Shown: piece after piece, positions 6,728-10,359 of the stretch
Numbering within the stretch: position 1 is the stretch's first letter
Layout of the letters: each line of letters begins with the position of its first letter
Notes under the pieces: generated by a model
What the model was told of the DNA's origin: nothing
Databases searched by the model: none
Seen by the model: the letters and a program-made list of their open reading frames with translations, nothing else
Program-made: the position numbers and the translations under genes
DNA from: Nitrospirota bacterium
GTDB lineage: Bacteria; Nitrospirota; Thermodesulfovibrionia; Thermodesulfovibrionales; JdFR-88
Length of the DNA: 10,359 bases
Reading direction: 5' to 3'
NCBI GenBank assembly: GCA_021790695.1
Contig: JAJYGJ010000218.1
Location: 1-10,359, forward strand

Positions 6728-6880
6728 ATGGATCCAAAACCCGATATCAATGCTTTTTTCAGTAATCTGAGTGTCCCGAGGCCATTCCGGGAAAAGATAT
6801 GGCTTTTTTTAAGAAATAGCTGTATCAAAATTCTTAAGAGACAGGGTTGCTGCGGGCATCCTGGAGAGCCGGGCTGCTGA
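6728..6880 (+). CDS. 50-residue protein with CCGHPGEPGC C-terminus
   Basis: ATG at 6728, preceded by GAGG at 6-7 bases, and TGA at 6878-6880. The product starts MDPKPDINAFFSNLSVPRPF, has a central basic-hydrophobic stretch (REKIWLFLRNSCIKILKRQ, residues 21-39), and ends CCGHPGEPGC. The terminal Cys-Cys...His...Cys tail could bind a metal or cofactor, or form a disulfide. Similar short tails occur, as I recall, in uncharacterised bacterial small proteins; I cannot name a family. Support comes from the good ribosome site, the promoter upstream, the position in a gap of otherwise unexplained sequence, and the non-random tail. It may be co-transcribed with the aldo/keto reductase. Confidence 0.6.
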   Translation: MDPKPDINAFFSNLSVPRPFREKIWLFLRNSCIKILKRQGCCGHPGEPGC

Positions 6881-6917
6881 CAAAAAGAAGACATCCCGCC
6901 GGTCGGCGGAAGAAACA

Positions 6918-7010
6918 ATGGGTAAAAAAGGAATGTTCCATGAAGCAGGCTTCACGACACGGGCGGCTAAACTGTCATTTATCAAACCTTTCGGACGGGA
7001 GGTCTACTAA
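6918..7010 (+). CDS. Possible 30-residue ORF abutting the reductase start
   Basis: ATG at 6918 and TAA at 7008-7010, one base before the aldo/keto reductase ATG (TAAGATG). The product begins MGKKGMFHEAGFTTRAAKLS and ends PFGREVY. The ribosome site is weak (GGAAGAAACA). The tight junction suggests coupling or a leader peptide. It could also be a chance frame, since the reductase's own GGGAGG lies inside it. Confidence 0.3.
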   Translation: MGKKGMFHEAGFTTRAAKLSFIKPFGREVY

Positions 7011-7011
7011 G

Positions 7012-8028
7012 ATGGAATATGCTTCAATTTCAGGCACGGACATAAGGGCATCCCGCGTCTGCATCGGCACATGGGCCATGGGCGGATGGATGTGGGGAGG
7101 CTCGGACGAGATGGAGGCCGCCGCCGCAATCCGCGCCGGGTTGGAAAAAGGCGTGAATTTCATCGACACCGCGCCCGTATACGGCTTCGGGGCCTCGGAG
7201 GAGATCGTGGGCAAAGCCATCTCCGGAATCGCCCGGGAGAAGGTCTTCATCTCCACCAAAGCCGGTATCGAATGGAAAGATGGCAGAGTGTTTAGAAACG
7301 CCTCACGGGAAAGGATACTCAAGGAGATAGACGATTCGCTCCGGAGGCTGATGACCGATTACATAGACATCTACCACGTACACTGGCCCGACCCGCTTGT
7401 GCCCATGGAGGAGACGGCACGCACGATGGCGGAGCTTTTAAGCCGGGGCAAGATCAGGGCCATCGGGGTCAGTAATTTCAGCGTGCGGCAGATGGATGAG
7501 TTCCGGAAAACGGCGCCGATTCACGCCTGCCAGCCTCCCTATAACCTCTTTGAGCGCGGGACCGAAAAAGAAGTCCTCCCATACTGCAAGCAAAACGGCA
7601 TCGCGGTGCTCGCCTACGGGTCGCTGTGCCGCGGGCTCCTTTCAGGCAGGATGAGGCCGGATACGGCCTTCGAGGGCGACGATCTTCGAAAAATAGACCC
7701 CAAGTTCCAACAACCTCTCTACGGACGGTATCTGAAGGCTGTGGATGAGCTTGACCGCTTTGCCCGGGCGAGATATCAAAAAGGCGTGCTGGAACTGGCT
7801 ATCCGCTGGGTGCTCGATCAGGGGGCGGATTTCGCGCTCTGGGGCGTGAGATCCCCCCGCCAGCTTGACCGTGTGGAAGGGACCATGGGATGGGGTTTGG
7901 ATGCGGAAGCAAAAAAAGAAATCGAGGAGATACTCAAGCGAAACATTCCATCCCCTACCGGCCCGGAGTTCATGGCCCCTCCAAGGGCACCGGAGGCAGC
8001 GGCGGCTTCGAAAGGTGAAAACGGATGA
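7012..8028 (+). CDS. Aldo/keto reductase
   Basis: 338 residues from the ATG at 7012, preceded by GGGAGG at 9 bases; the homologous part begins here (MEYASISGTDIRASRVCIGTWAMGG), so the longer in-frame start at 6847 is rejected. This NAD(P)H-dependent TIM-barrel carbonyl reductase carries the catalytic tetrad Asp52 and Tyr57 (NFIDTAPVYG), Lys83 (STKAG) and His124 (YHVHWPD). The cofactor-side motifs GKIRAIGVSNFS and the late-barrel segment ALWGVRSPRQLD are present. The length is normal. The Ala/Pro-rich tail (about the last 25 residues) is variable. The substrate cannot be read from the sequence. The stop overlaps the next start (ATGA at 8025), so it forms a two-gene redox unit with the quinone oxidoreductase. 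Confidence 0.93.
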   Translation: MEYASISGTDIRASRVCIGTWAMGGWMWGGSDEMEAAAAIRAGLEKGVNFIDTAPVYGFGASEEIVGKAISGIAREKVFISTKAGIEWKDGRVFRNASRERILKEIDDSLRRLMTDYIDIYHVHWPDPLVPMEETARTMAELLSRGKIRAIGVSNFSVRQMDEFRKTAPIHACQPPYNLFERGTEKEVLPYCKQNGIAVLAYGSLCRGLLSGRMRPDTAFEGDDLRKIDPKFQQPLYGRYLKAVDELDRFARARYQKGVLELAIRWVLDQGADFALWGVRSPRQLDRVEGTMGWGLDAEAKKEIEEILKRNIPSPTGPEFMAPPRAPEAAAASKGENG

Positions 8029-8987
8029 AAGCCATTGTGGTCAGACAATATGGCGAGGCGGATGTGCTTGAAGCGGTGGACTCGGAGCCCAAGCCCAGCC
8101 CCGGCGCCGGAGAAGCCCTCGTTAAAATCCATGCCGCGGGCGTAAACTTTATAGATATCTACCAGCGCCGCGGGAGTTACCCTGTGGGGCTTCCCTACAT
8201 CCCGGGCCTGGAAGCCGCAGGCGAAGTGGAAGCGGTAGGCGATAAAGTCAGGCTGGTCCGCCCCGGCGACCGCGTGGCCTATACCGGGCATCCGGGCAGT
8301 TACAGCCAATACACCGCCATTGACGAAGAAAAGCTGATAATACTTCCCGTGGAGATGTCTTTCGAGCAGGGGGCGGCGTTTCCGCTCCAGGGGATGACGG
8401 CGCATTATCTCATTCACGAGTTCCGAAAGCCCGGCCCCGGCGACACGGTCCTCATCCATGCCGCAGCCGGGGGCGTGGGGGGCCTTCTGGTCCAATGGGC
8501 AAGGCATCTGGGCGCAAACGTCATAGCAACGGTCTCGACCGCGGAGAAGGCGGCAGCCGCCAGGGATCTGGGCGCAAACGATGTAATTCTTTATACCAAA
8601 GAGGATTTTGCGGCGGAGACGAAGCGCATCACCCAGGGGCGGGGCGCGGACCTCATCCTTGACGGCGTGGGCAAGAGCACGTTTCCGGGGGACCTGGATG
8701 CGGTGGCAAGGAGAGGCCATGTGGTAATATACGGCGCCGCCAGCGGGCCGGCGGACCCGGTGTCTCCAAACGCCCTCATGCCTGAATCGATCAGTCTCTC
8801 GGGGGGAAGACTCAATAATTTCACGGCCACGCGGGAAGAATTGCTCCGCCGTGCAAATGCGGTGCTCGGGGCCATCCAGGACGGATGGCTGAAACTGCGC
8901 ATTGAGGTGTTGCCGCTTGAAAAGGCCGCGGAGGCCCACCGCCTTCTTGAAGGCCGAAAATCCACGGGCAAGTTGATTCTTTGTTAG
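8025..8987 (+). CDS. qor: Zinc-independent quinone oxidoreductase (MDR family)
   Basis: 320 residues, the typical length for NADPH:quinone reductase. The GroES-like N-terminal domain includes AAGVNFIDIYQRRGSYP, the family signature, and GDRVAYTG. The Rossmann domain carries the nucleotide loop HAAAGGVGGLLVQWA (145-159), then GANVIATVSTAEKAA and GRGADLILDGVG. The Cys/His zinc ligands of alcohol dehydrogenases are absent, placing it in the crystallin/QOR branch, which reduces quinones or alpha,beta-unsaturated carbonyls with NADPH. It is coupled to the reductase upstream. Its TAG stop interlocks with the TAA of the convergent S24 gene, leaving no room for a terminator between them. Confidence 0.93.
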   Translation: MKAIVVRQYGEADVLEAVDSEPKPSPGAGEALVKIHAAGVNFIDIYQRRGSYPVGLPYIPGLEAAGEVEAVGDKVRLVRPGDRVAYTGHPGSYSQYTAIDEEKLIILPVEMSFEQGAAFPLQGMTAHYLIHEFRKPGPGDTVLIHAAAGGVGGLLVQWARHLGANVIATVSTAEKAAAARDLGANDVILYTKEDFAAETKRITQGRGADLILDGVGKSTFPGDLDAVARRGHVVIYGAASGPADPVSPNALMPESISLSGGRLNNFTATREELLRRANAVLGAIQDGWLKLRIEVLPLEKAAEAHRLLEGRKSTGKLILC

Positions 8988-9286
8988 TACTCCTTCTCCT
9001 TCTTGACCACCTTCCCGACGATCCTGTAATTATGGGCCCCTCTCTTTAGCTCGATATCCTCGTATTTGGGATTGAGGGGATGGAGGAACAGAGTTTTGCC
9101 TAATTTTTTAAGCTGCCTGAATGTGGCCTCTTCCTCGTCGTTTTTCACGATCACGTAATCCCCCGGGACCGCCTCGACGTGCGGATTGACGATGATCACC
9201 TCACCGTCCGAAAATTCGGGCCTCATGCTGTCGCCCTTCACTCTCAGGGCAAAGACTTTTTTGCCTTCATGTCCGTCTCTGTTCAT
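8984..9286 (-). CDS. S24/LexA-type peptidase domain without HTH
   Basis: 100 residues from the ATG at 9286. The whole protein is the C-terminal fold of LexA/CI-like regulators: FALRVKGDSMRPEFSDGEVIIVNP with nucleophile Ser20, PGDYVIVKNDEEEATFRQLKKLGKTLFLHPLNPKYEDIEL, and NYRIVGKVV. In lambda CI the lysine of the Ser-Lys dyad lies in FTFKKL and in LexA in VTVKRL; the aligned position here is Arg57 (ATFRQL), so self-cleavage may be lost. The N-terminal HTH and the Ala-Gly cleavage linker are missing. It may be a dimerisation partner, a UmuD-like remnant, or the 3' part of a degraded phage-type repressor. It ends against the quinone oxidoreductase stop (4-base overlap). Confidence 0.8.
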   Translation of the reverse strand: MNRDGHEGKKVFALRVKGDSMRPEFSDGEVIIVNPHVEAVPGDYVIVKNDEEEATFRQLKKLGKTLFLHPLNPKYEDIELKRGAHNYRIVGKVVKKEKEY

Positions 9287-9381
9287 TCGTCGAAATCGCT
9301 TTCGGGATCAAGGTAGCGCCACATCCACAAAGCCTCTGCATAATTTCTTCGGGAGTTACTCTGAATGTGGTAAAGCGAGGA
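9283..9381 (-). other. Open frame with no good start, ending in the S24 start
   Basis: Thirty-two sense codons lie between a TGA at 9382-9384 and a TGA that overlaps the S24 ATG (GAATGA). The peptide includes NYAEALWMWRYLDPESDFDE. There is no ATG before codon 20. It could be the remnant of an upstream coupled gene or chance. Confidence 0.2.
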
Positions 9382-9460
9382 TCATGCCAAAAAAGTTGAC
9401 GGTTTAATTATTGAAAAATAAGGATAATTTATAAAGAAAACTAGACGACCCGAAATAGAA

Positions 9461-9562
9461 ATGTGCGCTTTTGGGACAGCATAAGTCTATTTGCCTGAAA
9501 ATACGTCAAAAAAGGTGCTTAACCGATGTGCGATTTTAGACTGGGAATGTGCGATTTTAGAC
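9461..9562 (+). repeat. Three ATGTGCG(A/C)TTTT direct repeats, possible IS21-type end
   Basis: Copies lie at 9461-9477 (ATGTGCGCTTTTGGGAC), 9526-9541 and 9547-9562 (both ATGTGCGATTTTAGAC). The last two are identical over 16 bases and spaced 21 bases apart. Multiple terminal repeats of about 20 bases beginning TGT are typical of IS21-family ends, but no transposase gene is present. Tandem operators are the alternative. Confidence 0.45.
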
Positions 9563-9581
9563 CAGTTGCAGAATGTCTGGA

Positions 9582-10259
9582 TCAATCAGTTATAGAATAT
9601 TTTTCCAGTTTTCTGAGAAGTGCGTGTCTGCTTACGCCAAGAATTTTTGCCGCATGGGTCCTGTTTCCATTGCATTGGGCCAGGACATGGATTATATGAT
9701 CTTTGAGTACTTCATCCATGGTGCGCGCACCGGATGGCCCAGAGGCGCTTTTAGCCGCCGGCGATGTGTCTGCGTCCGGTACGTCGGACAGCGCAGGCAG
9801 GTCTGTGATGTTTATAAAAGTGCCGGGGGTCATTATTGCGGCTCGCTCAATGGCATTTTGCAGTTCCCTGATATTGCCGGGCCAGGAGTAGTTCATCAGC
9901 GCAGTCTGCGCCGGCATGGATATGCCTTTAACCTGTTTGCCGGTCCTTTCCGCGAACCGGTCAAGAAAGAAGCGGCTGAGAAGAGGAATGTCATCCCTTC
10001 TGTCCCGCAAGGGGGGCAATTGGATTACAATTGGCGTTAGACGGTAATAGAGGTCCTTCCTGAAGGTGCCTTTCCGGACCTCTTTTTCAAGGTCCTTGTT
10101 GGTTGCGGCTATTATTTGGCAATCGGCCTTAAGCAGGCGTTGTGCGCCAAGAGGCCTGTATTCCCCGTCCTGGAGTACGCGCAGGAAGTGGGATTGAAAG
10201 TGCAGGGGCATCTCGCCCATCTCGTCCAGCAGGATGGTGGTGTCCTTCCGGCAGGGCTG
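9582..10259 (-). pseudogene. 3' part of a sigma-54-dependent activator, 5' truncated
   Basis: The frame encodes the second half of an NtrC-type AAA+ domain and its DNA-binding domain. Walker B is TILLDEMGEMP, sensor I is IIAATNKDLEKEV, then FRKDLYYRLTPIVIQLPPLRDRRDDIPLL, the sensor II region is WPGNIRELQNAIERA, and a Fis-type HTH ends it (NGNRTHAAKILGVSRHALLRKLEKYSI). The Walker A, GAFTGA loop and N-terminal sensory domain, which should lie just upstream of TILLDE, are absent. The frame stays open to the window edge but reads as unrelated text (RHSRQVKQPC and beyond). A product from the internal ATG at 10220 could bind DNA but not hydrolyse ATP or remodel sigma-54 polymerase. Truncation by recombination, or a chimeric assembly join, near 10255-10290 is inferred. 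Confidence 0.75.
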
Positions 10260-10291
10260 CTTGACTTGTCTAGAATGTCGTAAGGGGAAGC

Positions 10292-10359
10292 CTATGCCGG
10301 CTGGAGCATGGCCGCGGCGACGGTGTAATTCCAGGGCAGCCAGTTTTTGGGATTCCGGG
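10292..10359 (-). CDS. C-terminal end of an unidentified protein (partial)
   Basis: Twenty-one codons from the right edge to a TAG at 10292-10294, ending NPKNWLPWNYTVAAAMLQPA. The text looks like real protein rather than noise. It is in a different frame from the truncated activator that follows. I cannot assign a family from so little. Confidence 0.35.
   Translation of the reverse strand, partial: RNPKNWLPWNYTVAAAMLQPA

Noticed and set aside
6601..6918. Minus-strand 105-codon frame in the gap before the reductase
   Set aside because: No recognisable domain, and it opposes the better supported small ORF with ribosome site and Cys tail.
6847..7011. Longer start of the aldo/keto reductase
   Set aside because: The extra 55 residues are basic and not reductase-like; the conserved start and GGGAGG support 7012.
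8505..8580. Direct repeat ATCTGGGCGCAAACG within the quinone oxidoreductase gene
   Set aside because: Both copies encode LGAN in successive Rossmann-fold elements; protein constraint and shared codons explain the match.
7818..8939. Long minus-strand frame (373 codons) opposite the oxidoreductases
   Set aside because: It lies antisense to two clear enzymes with full motifs; its Arg/Pro/His-rich text shows no domain and reflects G+C-rich codon bias.
9391..9428. Plus-strand TTGACG followed by GATAAT
   Set aside because: The spacing is about 21 bases and no plus-strand gene follows, so a promoter is not supported.
1..10359. CRISPR array, tRNA or rRNA genes
   Set aside because: No regularly spaced repeat array and no tRNA- or rRNA-like sequence was seen on either strand by eye.

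Overview
The window looks like a piece of a Gram-negative bacterial chromosome or large contig of moderately high G+C. Signal peptides, a VirB1-type muramidase and a sigma-54 (NtrC-class) activator would fit Desulfobacterota, Nitrospirota or related phyla, but no single gene fixes the taxon. Base composition is patchy. The left ~560 bases are clearly A+T-rich, as is the stretch around 9290-9580. The conjugation block and the oxidoreductase block are G+C-rich.

Left to right: (1) a minus-strand, edge-truncated, A+T-rich gene (1-459) with an R-x4-H motif of HEPN type. (2) A compact minus-strand operon read from 4385 down to 561: a secreted lytic transglycosylase, a short NusA-like protein, a TraD/VirD4-type coupling ATPase, and an HD-domain protein with features of MobH-type relaxases. 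The last three junctions overlap, two of them by exactly 8 bases, so the four genes are probably made together. No VirB4, pilin or mating-pair genes are visible, so this is a mobilization or conjugation sub-module. The NusA paralogue inside it is the most unusual item in the window. (3) A 239-base divergent intergenic region with a GC hairpin and four GTTTGTT repeats. (4) A plus-strand block: a muconolactone-isomerase-like small protein, a multi-pass membrane protein (4-base overlap), and an exported YncE-like beta-propeller protein ending at a good intrinsic terminator.

(5) A second plus-strand block preceded by a possible sigma-70 promoter: a 50-residue protein ending in a CCGHPGEPGC tail, a possible 30-residue ORF, an aldo/keto reductase and a zinc-free quinone oxidoreductase. 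The last two overlap by 4 bases. (6) A minus-strand, S24/LexA-type peptidase domain of 100 residues without a DNA-binding domain, whose stop codon interlocks with that of the quinone oxidoreductase. (7) An A+T-rich region with three copies of an ATGTGCG(A/C)TTTT repeat, possibly an IS21-type terminal array. (8) The 3' part of a sigma-54 activator that has lost its Walker A and GAFTGA regions. (9) At the extreme right, the last codons of another minus-strand gene.

The right third carries several marks of decay and rearrangement (truncated activator, HTH-less S24 protein, orphan terminal repeats). The conjugation operon appears intact.
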